From positions 212,104 through 255,618 of the forward strand of contig CADEDH010000001.1 in assembly GCA_902826025.1 (NCBI GenBank): DNA of 43,515 nt. Reading direction: 5' to 3'. How positions within the stretch are numbered: the stretch's first letter is position 1; each line of letters starts with the position of its first letter. The DNA is from an uncultured Actinomycetes bacterium (GTDB lineage: Bacteria > Actinomycetota > Acidimicrobiia > Acidimicrobiales > SZUA-35). This document shows positions 7,431 through 15,590 of this stretch, one piece after another. The notes under the pieces are model-generated. The model was given only the letters and a program-made list of their open reading frames with translations. It was not told the DNA's origin and did no database searches. The position numbers were made by a program, and so were the translations under genes.

Positions 7431-9649
7431 GATCGCTCCGGTGTGAGTGGTAGGGGGGATCCGTGCTGGAGGGAGGGCAGGCGGCGGCGGGCGGCGGCCA
7501 GGGGTGCGGGGGCCCACCAGTTGGCCCGTCCGGCCAGGCGCATGAGCGCGGGCACGAGGGTGGCCCGCACGGCGAAGGCGTCCACCAGCACCGCCACGGT
7601 GAGGCCGACGCCCAGCATCTTGGCCGTCGCCACCCGGGACAGGGTGAGGGCGGTGACGGCCACCGCCAGCAGCCCGGCGGCGGCGGTGACGGTGCGCCCG
7701 GTGCGGGCCAGGCCCTCCACCACCGCCGATGCGGTGTCGCCGGTGCGGCGGTGGCTCTCGGTGATGCGGGCCAGGAGGAACACCTGGTAGTCCATCGACA
7801 GCCCGAAGGCGATGCAGAACACGAGCACGGGGGTGAACACGTCGATTCGGCCGGTGGCCGTCACCCCCAGCAGGGAACCGAGGTGCCCGTCCTGGAACAC
7901 CAGCACCAGCACGCCGAAGGTGCAGGTCAGGCTGAGCAGGTTGAGCGCCAGGCCCTTGACCGCCAGCAGTACGCCGCCGGTGAGGGCGAACAGCAGCACC
8001 AGGGTGGTGGCGGCGATGAGCCCGGCCGCCACCGGCAGGCGATCGGTGACGGTGTCCACGGCGTCGAGCACGGCGGCGGTGGTGCCGCCCACCCGGGCCT
8101 CGGGATGGCGGGCCCGGATCGATCGCACCACGTCCTCGGCCGCCGCCGTCTCCGGGCCGTGGACGCTCACCACGCTGAACCAGGTGCCGCCGCCGATGGT
8201 GGGGCGGAAGCGCTCGTTGTAGCGGGTCGGGGGGATCGTGCCGGCCGGGGTGGTGAAGCCGGCGGCCGAGTCGACCCGGCGGACCCCGTCGACGGCCAGC
8301 AGGTCCCGGCTGAACGCCTCCACCGCCTCGGTATCACCGGCCTCGATGCCGGGCACGAGCACGGTCAGAGGGCTCAGCTCAGCGGGGTTGAGGCTGGCTC
8401 GCAGCTCGTCGGCCCCCACCCGGGCCGCGGCCCCGGCGGGGAGGGCCCGGTCGTCGATGCGGCTGGCGTCGAAGCGCAGGAAGGGGAGCCCGGCCGTCAC
8501 CAGCACGGCGGTCACCAACGCCGCCCACCAGCCGGCCCGGGCCATCACCCGGGTGGCCTGGCGGCCCCAGAACCCCGACCCCCCGCTCGACGATCCGGTG
8601 GGGGCGGACGGAGCGGACGGGGCCGGGGCGATCCGGTGGCCGGCGGCCATGAGGGCGGCCGGCACCACGGTGAGGGTGCCGAGGGCGGCGGTCGTCACCA
8701 CCAGCACACCGGCCACGGCGAACGAGCGGAGGTAGGGGACGGGGAAGGCCAGCAGGGCGGCCAGGCACAGCGCCACGGTGGCGGCGCTGGCCACCACGGT
8801 GGGGCCGGCGGTGCGGGCGGCCTGGGTGGCCGCCGCCCGCACCTCGGCCCCCGCCTCCCGCTCCTCCCGGAACCGGGCCACCACCAGGAGGCAGTAGTCG
8901 ACGCTCAGGCCGAGGCCGAGCAGGGAGCTGAAGTTGAGCGAGAACACCGACAGGGTGGTGAACCGGCCGATCAGGTGGAGGCCGGCGAAGGTGGCCAGCA
9001 CGGTGAGGGCCGCCACCAGCAGGGGCAGCAGCGCCGCCCGCCAGCCTCGGAACAACAGGAGGAGGCCGATCAGGGTGAGGGGCGCGGCCAGCAGCTCACC
9101 CCGCACCAGATCGCCCCGCACCGCGTCGGCCGCCTCCCGGCTGATCTCGGCCGGGCCGGTGGGGGTGAGGGTGAACGGGCCCCGGGGCCCGGCGTAGCGG
9201 GCCAGGCGGTCGGCCGTGGCCCTCTGTTCGTCCTCGTCGCCGGCCAGGCGCAGGGCCACAGCGGCGGTGCCGCCCCGCTCGGCCACCAGCGGGTTGGTGA
9301 CACCCGGCGGCAGCGTCCCGAACGTCCAGGGGGCCACCACGTCGGCCACACCCGGCTCCCGCCGGAGCTGGTCCACCAGCTCGGTGCCGGCCGCCGTGTG
9401 CTCGGCGTCGCTCACGAAACCCCGGTCGGTCGTGGCCACGAGCACGTAGTTGGGGGCGGCGGTGGCGAACCGGGCTTCCAATTCGCGGGCCACCGCGGTC
9501 GACTGGGCGTCGGACGCGGTGAACCCACCGACCGACAGCGTCCCTTCGGCTCCGCCGGCGGCCACGGCCAGCAGCGGGAGGCAGAGGACGGCCAGGATCA
9601 GCACCAGCCGGGGCCGACGCAGGGCCAGCGACGACAACCTCCCGGTCAC
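7427..9649 (-). CDS. MMPL/RND-family membrane transporter
   Basis: A 740-residue inner-membrane exporter with the duplicated RND layout: a first membrane helix (LVLILAVLCLPLLAVAAGG), a large outer loop, a block of about five helices, then the same again. The paired motifs GLSVDYCLLVVARFREE and GLSMDYQVFLLARITESH give the Asp-Tyr pairs that relay protons in MmpL proteins. Family members export lipids, siderophores or hydrophobic compounds by proton antiport. The GTG at 9649 (GTGA overlapping the upstream stop) is chosen because it starts just before the first helix; an upstream extension is proline/arginine-rich and overlaps the globin-like gene. A downstream acetyltransferase is coupled. The cargo cannot be read from sequence. 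Confidence 0.92.
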   Translation of the reverse strand: MTGRLSSLALRRPRLVLILAVLCLPLLAVAAGGAEGTLSVGGFTASDAQSTAVARELEARFATAAPNYVLVATTDRGFVSDAEHTAAGTELVDQLRREPGVADVVAPWTFGTLPPGVTNPLVAERGGTAAVALRLAGDEDEQRATADRLARYAGPRGPFTLTPTGPAEISREAADAVRGDLVRGELLAAPLTLIGLLLLFRGWRAALLPLLVAALTVLATFAGLHLIGRFTTLSVFSLNFSSLLGLGLSVDYCLLVVARFREEREAGAEVRAAATQAARTAGPTVVASAATVALCLAALLAFPVPYLRSFAVAGVLVVTTAALGTLTVVPAALMAAGHRIAPAPSAPSAPTGSSSGGSGFWGRQATRVMARAGWWAALVTAVLVTAGLPFLRFDASRIDDRALPAGAAARVGADELRASLNPAELSPLTVLVPGIEAGDTEAVEAFSRDLLAVDGVRRVDSAAGFTTPAGTIPPTRYNERFRPTIGGGTWFSVVSVHGPETAAAEDVVRSIRARHPEARVGGTTAAVLDAVDTVTDRLPVAAGLIAATTLVLLFALTGGVLLAVKGLALNLLSLTCTFGVLVLVFQDGHLGSLLGVTATGRIDVFTPVLVFCIAFGLSMDYQVFLLARITESHRRTGDTASAVVEGLARTGRTVTAAAGLLAVAVTALTLSRVATAKMLGVGLTVAVLVDAFAVRATLVPALMRLAGRANWWAPAPLAAARRRLPSLQHGSPLPLTPERS

Positions 9650-10095
9650 GGCCGTCCCCCCTGAGTCAGACCCTGGGGACCGAGGGCGGCGGCCCCTTCG
9701 GCGGCGGGTGGGTTGAAGGGGCGGAGCACCAGCTGGGCCAGGATCTCGTGGAACAGGTCGAGGGCGGCCCGCCACGCCGCCCCGGTCTCGTCCGGGAGGG
9801 GCCCGAGCGCGGCGGCGAGGCCGTGGAGGAGAGCCGCCTCGGTTTCGGCCCGCCGGTCGAGCGTCCACTGCGCCCACTCGCCGACCAGGGCCCCCGTCTC
9901 CCGCTCCAGCTCGGCCGGGTAGGCCAGCAGCAGGTGGAGCCGGTCGACGGCATGCAGGATGCGGGCGGCCCGGGCCGCCCGCTCCTCTCCGTCGTCCGCC
10001 GTCAGGGCGGCGGCGACGGCGCCGCTCATGAGGGGGCGCTGATTCTGGCCGCGTCGCCAGGTGGCGGTCACGAGCGCGATCTGGGTCGGGGTCAT
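9646..10095 (-). CDS. Divergent globin-like protein, probably without heme
   Basis: 149 residues. The opening MTPTQIALVTATWRR looks like helix A of bacterial single-domain globins, and EAALLHGLAAALGPLPDETGAAWRAALDLFHEIL looks like their G-H region (normally ...VGEALLxTLxxxLGxxxTPEVxAAWxxAY). Between them the F helix, normally R-H-V-x-Y with the proximal heme His, reads LVGEWAQW, so Trp or Glu replaces the His; no clear CD1 Phe or distal residue is seen. I therefore infer a globin fold without heme, as in the sensor domains of some stressosome proteins. The gene is first in an operon with MMPL (stop and GTG overlap by GTGA). It could instead be another small helical regulator; the globin call is moderate. 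Confidence 0.5.
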   Translation of the reverse strand: MTPTQIALVTATWRRGQNQRPLMSGAVAAALTADDGEERAARAARILHAVDRLHLLLAYPAELERETGALVGEWAQWTLDRRAETEAALLHGLAAALGPLPDETGAAWRAALDLFHEILAQLVLRPFNPPAAEGAAALGPQGLTQGGRP

Positions 10096-10117
10096 ACCCG
10101 CAGCATCCGCCCGCTGA

Positions 10118-10132
10118 CGATGCGGGGCATCG
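10118..10132. promoter_or_regulatory. 15-bp palindrome in divergent promoter region
   Basis: CGATGC, a GGG spacer and GCATCG form a perfect 6-3-6 inverted repeat, 23 nt from the globin-like start and 9 nt from a second, longer palindrome. It may be a protein-binding site for the minus-strand operon. Confidence 0.35.
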
Positions 10133-10140
10133 GTACGGAC

Positions 10141-10158
10141 TACGTAGCGCGCTACGTA
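10141..10158. promoter_or_regulatory. 18-bp perfect palindrome, likely operator
   Basis: TACGTAGCGCGCTACGTA is identical to its own reverse complement. It sits between the divergent globin-MMPL-GNAT and RuBisCO-like/cupin operons, about 63 nt before the -10 box of the latter. Size and symmetry suit a dimeric TetR-type repressor, but no such gene is adjacent. Confidence 0.55.
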
Positions 10159-10220
10159 TCGGCGAGCCCGGGCTGCGGTAGGGCCGGGGGCCCGGCCCGG
10201 CCTCCGGTTGGTCGGCCCGG

Positions 10221-10226
10221 TACACT
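10221..10226 (+). promoter_or_regulatory. -10 box, near-leaderless promoter of the RuBisCO-like gene
   Basis: TACACT lies 9 nt before the ATG at 10236, so transcription would start at or just before the start codon. No Shine-Dalgarno is seen in the 9 nt. Confidence 0.55.
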
Positions 10227-10235
10227 TGGTGGGCC

Positions 10236-11363
10236 ATGAGCCGGATCCTGGCCCACTATGACGTCGCTGCTCCGGCGGCCGAGATCGAGGCCCGGGCGGC
10301 GGCGCTGGCCCTCGAGCAGAGCATCGAGATGCCGCTCGACGCTGTCACCAGCGATCTCGTCCGGCGCGAGGTGGTGGCCTCGGTGGAGCGGATCGAGGGC
10401 CTCGGGCCGAACCGGCACCGGGTGGTGCTGGGCCTCGCCCCGGCCACGATGGTGCGGGCCGACGGCACGGCCGAGATCGGCCAGCTCGTCAACATGGCCT
10501 TCGGCAACTGCTCGCTGCAGGACGACGTGACCCTGGTCGACATCGACCTCCCGGCCGAACTCCTCACTGCCTGGCCGGGTCCCCGGTTCGGGCTCGACGG
10601 CCTGCGGGAGCAGGTGGGGGCGGCGGGGGAGCGACGGGCGCTCACGATGACGGCCCTCAAGCCCCAGGGGCTCCCGCCAACCGAGCTGGCCACCCTGGCC
10701 GCCACCTTCGCCCGGGCCGGGCTCGACATCGTGAAGGACGACCACGGCATCGCCGACCAGGGCGCTGCGCCGTTCGCCGCCCGGGTGGCGGCCTGCCAGC
10801 GGGCGATCAGCGAGGCCAACGCCGCCACCGGCGGCCACACGGTCTACGCCCCGTCGCTGTCGGGCGGGCCCCGCCAGCTGGCCGAGCAGGCCCGCATCGT
10901 CCGGGAGGAAGGGGTGGGCATGGTGCTGGCCTGCCCCATGCTCATGGGCCTGCCCACGTTCGACGAGCTGGTGCGCCACGAGCTCTCGTGCCCGGTGGTG
11001 GCCCACCCCGCCTTCGGCGGCGCTGGCCGGATGGCTGCGCCGCTCCTGTTGGGCCGCCTGTTCCGCCTGTTGGGGGCGGACGCCACGATCTTCCCCAACC
11101 ACGGTGGCCGGTTCAGCTACAGCCCCGCCGCCTGCGCCCGGCTGGCCGAGGTGGCCCGGGAGCCGTGGGGCCACCTGCTGCCCTGCGCCCCGGTGCCGGC
11201 GGGAGGGATGACGGTGGACCGGGTGCCCGAGATGCTCGACTTCTACGGGCCCGATGTGATCCTGCTCATCGGCGGAGGCCTGTTGTCGGCCGGAGCCGAG
11301 CTGGAAGCCCGGGCCCGCCAGTTCGCCGCCCGCGTCGCCAGCCTGGAGGTGCCCGTCCCGTGA
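10236..11363 (+). CDS. RuBisCO-like protein (form IV type)
   Basis: 375 residues with the barrel signatures of the RuBisCO superfamily: TMTALKPQGLPP (the K-P region on strand beta1), GLDIVKDDHGIAD with K167-D168-D169, HPAFGGAGRM, FPNHGGRFSYS, PAGGMTVDRVPEMLDFYGPDVILLIGGGL. In carboxylating enzymes the metal site is K-D-D-E; here the Glu is His170, and the short N-terminal domain also argues against carboxylase activity. Characterised RuBisCO-like proteins are enolases or isomerases of methylthioribulose phosphates, or act in apiose-type sugar catabolism. The downstream cupin overlaps its stop (GTGA), recalling the RuBisCO-like/cupin pair of Rhodospirillum rubrum thiomethyl metabolism, but the substrate here is not established. 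Confidence 0.85.
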   Translation: MSRILAHYDVAAPAAEIEARAAALALEQSIEMPLDAVTSDLVRREVVASVERIEGLGPNRHRVVLGLAPATMVRADGTAEIGQLVNMAFGNCSLQDDVTLVDIDLPAELLTAWPGPRFGLDGLREQVGAAGERRALTMTALKPQGLPPTELATLAATFARAGLDIVKDDHGIADQGAAPFAARVAACQRAISEANAATGGHTVYAPSLSGGPRQLAEQARIVREEGVGMVLACPMLMGLPTFDELVRHELSCPVVAHPAFGGAGRMAAPLLLGRLFRLLGADATIFPNHGGRFSYSPAACARLAEVAREPWGHLLPCAPVPAGGMTVDRVPEMLDFYGPDVILLIGGGLLSAGAELEARARQFAARVASLEVPVP

Positions 11364-11815
11364 GCCCCCACCGCCCCCACCGGCCGCCCGACGAGGGCGG
11401 GTTCGGCTGGGACGAGGTCGACGTGATGGCCTACAAGCAGGAGGGCGAGGCCCCCTTCCGCCATGTCACCCGCCAGGTTCTGTTCGATCACCCCGAGCTG
11501 GCCTGCCAGCTGCGCTATTTCGAGGTGGCCCCCGGCGGGCACACCACGCTGGAGCGTCACGAGCACGTGCACGCCGTGATGGTGGTGCGGGGTCGGGGCC
11601 GGGCCTTGGTGGGCGACGCCGTCCACGAACTGGCGCTCAACGACCTGGTGCAGGTGCCGGCGTCGACGTGGCACCAGTTCCGGGCCCCCGACGACGAGCC
11701 CCTCGGGTTCCTGTGCCTCGTCAACGCCGAGCGTGACCGCCCCCAGCTACCCGGGGTCAGCGACCTCGCCGCGCTCCGCTCGGACCCCGAGCGAGCCCGC
11801 TTCATCCGCCACTGA
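11360..11815 (+). CDS. Cupin protein coupled to the RuBisCO-like gene
   Basis: 151 residues. A GTG start inside the upstream stop (GTGA), preceded by GGAGG at about 10 nt, makes it translationally coupled to the RuBisCO-like gene. The cupin core is GGHTTLERHEHVHAVMVVRGRG with H67, H69 and H71 (His where most cupins have Glu), and the second motif NDLVQVPASTWHQF gives H105, so a four-His or three-His metal site is likely. The N-terminal 25 residues are proline/histidine rich and then DVMAYKQEGEAPFRHVTR. In R. rubrum a cupin next to the RuBisCO-like protein removes methanethiol from 1-methylthioxylulose 5-phosphate; a related step on the neighbouring enzyme's product is a reasonable hypothesis only. 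Confidence 0.85.
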   Translation: MSPHRPHRPPDEGGFGWDEVDVMAYKQEGEAPFRHVTRQVLFDHPELACQLRYFEVAPGGHTTLERHEHVHAVMVVRGRGRALVGDAVHELALNDLVQVPASTWHQFRAPDDEPLGFLCLVNAERDRPQLPGVSDLAALRSDPERARFIRH

Positions 11816-11828
11816 CCCCCCAACCCCG

Positions 11829-11875
11829 GAACTCTGACACGGGGTCCCGGTTTCGGCCCGACCACGTCAGAGTTC
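11829..11875. terminator. Hairpin between convergent genes
   Basis: GAACTCTGAC (11829-11838) and GTCAGAGTTC (11866-11875) are perfect 10-bp arms. The stem can extend outward, since CCCCAACCCC just before it pairs with GGGGTGGGG at 11883-11891. It sits between the cupin and CaiB stops and may end transcription from both sides, although it has no T run. Confidence 0.55.
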
Positions 11876-11895
11876 GCCGTTCGGGGTGGGGTGGT

Positions 11896-14316
11896 CTAGT
11901 CGGCCAGGGCCACCGGGTAGCCGGGCAGGGCCCCGGCGTCGGCCAGCTCGTCGATGGCGGCCCGGTCGAAACCCAGCTCGGCCAGCACCTCGTCGGTGTG
12001 CTGGCCCAGCATCGGGGCGGCCCGGCGCAGCCCGTTGGGCCGGTTGCGGAAGCGCCACGGGATACCGGGGATCACCCGGGCTCCGGTGAGCGGGTGCTCG
12101 GGCCGCTCCAGCATGCCGATGGCCCGCATCTGGTCGTTGCCGGGGCCGACGTCACCGCCCCACAGCTCGATCGGGGTCAGCGAGGCCGACGCCGGCACCC
12201 CGGCCGCCGCCAGGGCGTCGACCACGGTGGCCCGATCGGCCCCGTCGAACCAGTTCGCCAGGATCGAGTCGAGCTCGTCCTCGGCCGCCTTACGACCGGG
12301 GGCGGTGGCGAAGCGGGCATCGGCCAGCTGGGCCGCCACCGCCGCCGGGGCCACACCCACCAGGGCCCGGTACTCGGCGTCGGTGGTGCAGGCCACGGCC
12401 AGCCACTCCTCGCCCGAGGCGTCGTCGGTGGTGCGGTACACGTTGTGGGGGGCCCACTGGGGGTCCCGGTTGCCGAGGGGGCCGGGTGACTGGCCGGTGG
12501 CCTGGTACTGCATCCACAGCTCGCCCACGGTGGAGGCGATGGCTTCCACCATGGCCACGTCGACCCGGGCCGGGGCTTCGCCCCGGTTGCGGGCGGCCAG
12601 CGCCGCCATCGTGGCCCAGGCGCCGGTGAGGCCGGTGGCCGGGTCGCCGATGGCGATGCCGGTCTCCATCGGCATGCCGCCCTCGTAGCCGTTGGCGGCG
12701 TACAGCCCGGCGAAGGCGCCGCCGCAGGGGCCGTAGGCCATGTAGTCGGCGTAGGGCCCGTCCTGGCCGTAGCCGGTGAGCGAGACGATCACGGCATCGG
12801 GGTTAAGGGCCCGGATGGCCTCGTCGGAGTAGCCCAGGGAGGCCAGGGTGCCGGCGGCGAAGTTGTCGATCACCACGTCGGAGGAGGCGATCATACGGTC
12901 GATGACCTGGCGGGTCTCGGGGTGCCGGAGGTCGAGGCCGATGCTGCGCTTGTCGTTGTTGTAGATGTGGAACATGCCCGAGGTGTCGGGCGACGGTTCG
13001 ACGCCTGTCGGGTGGAAGGGCAGCCGGCGCAGGAGGCACAGGTGCTCGGGCGACTCGATCCGCACCACCTCGGCCCCCAGATGGGCCAGGAGCTGGGTGC
13101 AGTGGGGCCCGGCCCAGATCCAGGTGAAGTCGCACACCCGGATTCCCTCCAGCGGCCGCCCGGCCGGTGGGCCGCCGTTGGTGGCGGGGTTGCTGGGGGT
13201 ACCGGTGTTCGCTGGCGGCGCATCGGCGCCGTCGCCGGAGCGGGGCCGCCAGGTCTCGCCGTCGTGGGCTCCGGCCACCGGGGCGGCGTGGTGGAGGCCC
13301 CACCATGGCTGGTCGAAGCGGTAGCCAGGGCCGGGCAGGGTGAGGCCGTCGGGGTCGGCCACGAAGAAGCCCCGGGCGGCGAGCTGGTTGTCCTCGGCCA
13401 GCTCGTCCATTCGGTAGACGGGGCACATGCACAGGCGGCGGGCCTGGCCCTCGATGAACAGCTCGGCGGCCGACTGCTCCGCCATCCACTCGGAAAGGTA
13501 CAGCTCGATGAGGTCGGCGTTCTCCTGGCGGCCGGCGTTCGTGTCGAACAGGTCGAGCTGGGCCCATTCGGGGTCGCCCATCATCTCCTTGAGGGCCCGC
13601 CACTGGGAGTCCTCGACGCAGATGTACTGGATGAGACCGTCGCGGGTCTGGTAGATCGACCACGGCACGAGCGTGCGGACGCCGATGCGGGAGGCGTTCT
13701 CCCCCAGGTAGGCCACGGTGGCCGGCGACGTCTCGCACAGCTTGGCCCCGGCGGCGAACGCGGCGAAGTCCACGTGGTCGCCCACACCGGTGCGGCGGGC
13801 GGCGTCGGCCGCAGCCAGGAAGGCGGTGGCGGCCACGGTGGCCGTGAGCAGGGTGCCGTGGTGGCCCGGGGGCTTGACCGGCGGCTGGTCGGGGTCGGTG
13901 GCCGCCGCCGGCGACAGGTTGGCCCACGTGTTGGCGTGCATCATCGTCAGCTCGGTGGCCGGGCGGCCGGCCCACGGGCCGACGGTGCCGTAGGGGCTGA
14001 GCGTGCCCACCACCAGCGACGGATGGGCCGCCAGCAGCGCCTCGGGGTCGACGCCGGGATGGGTGCCGTCGTGGATCAGCAGGTCGGCGCCGGGGAGCAG
14101 GCGGGTGCGCCAGCCGGTGCTGCCGGGCGGCTCCACCTGGGAGCGCTTGGAGGTGTTGAGCCAGCGGTCGATGCCGAACGGGCGGCTCCGCACCACGTCG
14201 TCGGGTGGTTCCACCCGCACCACATCGGCCCCCAGGTCGGCCAGTAGCTTGGCGGCATAGGCCACCCCGATACCGCCGGCCAGCTCGATTACACGGAAGT
14301 CAGACAGTCCCCCCAT
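11896..14316 (-). CDS. Fused CaiB/BaiF-type CoA-transferase (two domains)
   Basis: 806 residues, about twice the family's 400, with two class III CoA-transferase halves in tandem. Half 1 begins FRVIELAGGIGVAYAAKLLADLGADVVRVEPP; half 2 begins near residue 393 with IRVCDFTWIWAGPHCTQLLAHLGAEVVRIES. Both contain the segment where the catalytic Asp lies: VDFAAFAAG in half 1 and RVDVAMVEA in half 2. These enzymes act as interlocked dimers and move CoA between carboxylic acids, so a fusion could form a pseudo-dimer within one chain. ATG 14316 is chosen since GGLSDFRVIELAGG starts the fold. Nearby acyl-CoA dehydrogenases and an epimerase suit a role in CoA-dependent degradation of an organic acid, perhaps a steroid or carnitine-like compound; unproven. 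Confidence 0.92.
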   Translation of the reverse strand: MGGLSDFRVIELAGGIGVAYAAKLLADLGADVVRVEPPDDVVRSRPFGIDRWLNTSKRSQVEPPGSTGWRTRLLPGADLLIHDGTHPGVDPEALLAAHPSLVVGTLSPYGTVGPWAGRPATELTMMHANTWANLSPAAATDPDQPPVKPPGHHGTLLTATVAATAFLAAADAARRTGVGDHVDFAAFAAGAKLCETSPATVAYLGENASRIGVRTLVPWSIYQTRDGLIQYICVEDSQWRALKEMMGDPEWAQLDLFDTNAGRQENADLIELYLSEWMAEQSAAELFIEGQARRLCMCPVYRMDELAEDNQLAARGFFVADPDGLTLPGPGYRFDQPWWGLHHAAPVAGAHDGETWRPRSGDGADAPPANTGTPSNPATNGGPPAGRPLEGIRVCDFTWIWAGPHCTQLLAHLGAEVVRIESPEHLCLLRRLPFHPTGVEPSPDTSGMFHIYNNDKRSIGLDLRHPETRQVIDRMIASSDVVIDNFAAGTLASLGYSDEAIRALNPDAVIVSLTGYGQDGPYADYMAYGPCGGAFAGLYAANGYEGGMPMETGIAIGDPATGLTGAWATMAALAARNRGEAPARVDVAMVEAIASTVGELWMQYQATGQSPGPLGNRDPQWAPHNVYRTTDDASGEEWLAVACTTDAEYRALVGVAPAAVAAQLADARFATAPGRKAAEDELDSILANWFDGADRATVVDALAAAGVPASASLTPIELWGGDVGPGNDQMRAIGMLERPEHPLTGARVIPGIPWRFRNRPNGLRRAAPMLGQHTDEVLAELGFDRAAIDELADAGALPGYPVALAD

Positions 14317-14413
14317 GTCCCCAGTGTTACTCTCCCGTCGCCTCCGGGGCCACCAGAGCGAGTGCCCGGCCATCGATCCCGGCAGCTCGATCGTGGAGCC
14401 GACCGGCGACAGC

Positions 14414-14419
14414 TAGCGT
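14414..14419 (+). promoter_or_regulatory. -10 box, leaderless-type
   Basis: TAGCGT lies 7 nt before the ATG at 14427, with no Shine-Dalgarno between (CACCCCC). Confidence 0.55.
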
Positions 14420-14426
14420 CACCCCC

Positions 14427-15035
14427 ATGACCGACGGGACAGGGCCGCCGGCCACCGCCCGGCCGGTGCAGCGGGTGTCGGTGGTGGGCAACAGCGGGTC
14501 GGGCAAGTCGACGCTGGCGGCCCGGATCGCGGCGCGCCTCGGGGCAGAGTACGTGGAGATCGACGCCCTGCATCACCTCCCGGGATGGGTGGAGCGGGAC
14601 CCGGTCGAGCTGCGAGCCGACGTCGAGCAGGTCACGGCCACCGACCGCTGGGTGATCGATGGCAACTACCGCACGGTGGCGGTTGAGGGCCCGGTGTGGG
14701 AGCGGGCCGACACCGTGGTGTGGCTGGCCCTGCCCCGATCGGTGGTGATGCGCCAGCTGGTGCGGCGCACCGTCCGCCGCGTCGTCACCCGCCAGGAGCT
14801 GTGGAACGGCAACCGGGAATCGCTCACCAACTTCTACCGCTGGGATCCTGAGCACAACATCATCCGCTGGGCCTGGATCAATCACGCAAAGTACGAGGCC
14901 CGCTACGGTGCCGCCCTCACCGACCCCCGCTTCGCCCACCTCCGGTTCGTCGTCCTCCGCTCCCACGCCGAAGCCGACGCCTGGCTCCGCTCTCTGCCCC
15001 CGGCGTCCGGTCCGGTCGATCAGCCGATCTCGTAG
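14427..15035 (+). CDS. P-loop kinase resembling DNA topology modulation/adenylate kinase-like proteins
   Basis: A 202-residue nucleotide kinase-like protein. Walker A is VVGNSGSGKSTLAARIA near residues 17-33, followed by the AEYVEIDALHHLPGW segment, WVIDGNYRTV, and DTVVWLALPRSVVMRQLVRR, all typical of the FlaR/topology-modulation group of P-loop proteins. The rest (LWNGNRESLTNFYRWDPEHNIIRWAW) matches the group's helical lid. The target of phosphorylation in this group is not established. It has a leaderless-type start (TAGCGT 7 nt upstream) and its last 16 nt overlap the convergent gene. Confidence 0.85.
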   Translation: MTDGTGPPATARPVQRVSVVGNSGSGKSTLAARIAARLGAEYVEIDALHHLPGWVERDPVELRADVEQVTATDRWVIDGNYRTVAVEGPVWERADTVVWLALPRSVVMRQLVRRTVRRVVTRQELWNGNRESLTNFYRWDPEHNIIRWAWINHAKYEARYGAALTDPRFAHLRFVVLRSHAEADAWLRSLPPASGPVDQPIS

Positions 15036-15553
15036 CGGAGCTGGCCGGCGGTCCGGGCGGCCAGGACGGCATCGGCCAAGGCCGCCGGATCGGCGTCGAC
15101 CGGGCTCGTGATCAGATGGCGAGGATCGAGGTCGGCCCGAGCGAACTCGGCGTGCATTTTGCGGGTGGCCGCCGGATCGTCGAACCCGTGACCGGTCCGC
15201 GTGCGAACACGGTGTAGGCACACCTCGACCGTCGGCAACAGGACGGCGTAGTCGAACGAGGCCAACCCCACCATCTCGGCGAACGTTGGCACGAACCACG
15301 GGCCGAGGACGCCGTCGAACACCGTGTCGTAGTGGCGGGCGAAATGCCCCGTGGCCCGAGCCATGGCCTCGGTGACGACCTGGTTCTGGGCGGCCGACTC
15401 GGGCAGCCAGGGTGGGATGGCACCGGCGGCCAGGAACCCGAAGAAGGCGTCACCCGCCACCAGGACGCTGGGCGACCACCGGTTCGCCAGCTCGGCTGCC
15501 ACCGTCGACTTCCCGGCCCCCGGCGGTCCCGTCACGATCAACAGCGAGCCCAT
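15020..15553 (-). CDS. Small P-loop kinase/AAA protein
   Basis: 177 residues: LLIVTGPPGAGKSTVAAELANRW gives a Walker A at about residues 8-15, followed by SVLVAGDAFFGFL, DTVFDGVLGPWFVPTF and ADLDPRHLITSP. The pattern resembles small kinases that phosphorylate metabolites or antibiotics (chloramphenicol phosphotransferase-like, or zeta-like kinases), but no substrate residue is diagnostic. ATG 15553 places the first strand directly after the start. CAGACT six nt upstream resembles the leaderless -10 boxes of the window with C for T at its first base. The gene converges on and overlaps the previous kinase by 16 nt. Confidence 0.75.
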   Translation of the reverse strand: MGSLLIVTGPPGAGKSTVAAELANRWSPSVLVAGDAFFGFLAAGAIPPWLPESAAQNQVVTEAMARATGHFARHYDTVFDGVLGPWFVPTFAEMVGLASFDYAVLLPTVEVCLHRVRTRTGHGFDDPAATRKMHAEFARADLDPRHLITSPVDADPAALADAVLAARTAGQLRYEIG

Positions 15554-15559
15554 CGCCCC

Positions 15560-15565
15560 AGTCTG
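15560..15565 (-). promoter_or_regulatory. Possible leaderless-type -10 box
   Basis: CAGACT (minus strand) lies 6 nt before the ATG at 15553; it deviates from TANNNT at its first base. Confidence 0.3.
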
Positions 15566-15590
15566 CCGTCCACCTGAGCGGCCGGCAGGG

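Noticed and set aside
9646-10095. TetR-family C-terminal domain for this gene
   Set aside because: There is no helix-turn-helix at the N-terminus; the helix A and G-H patterns fit a globin better.
9650-10237. Long upstream extension of the MMPL gene
   Set aside because: It runs through the globin-like gene, is proline/arginine-rich, and lacks the first membrane helix.
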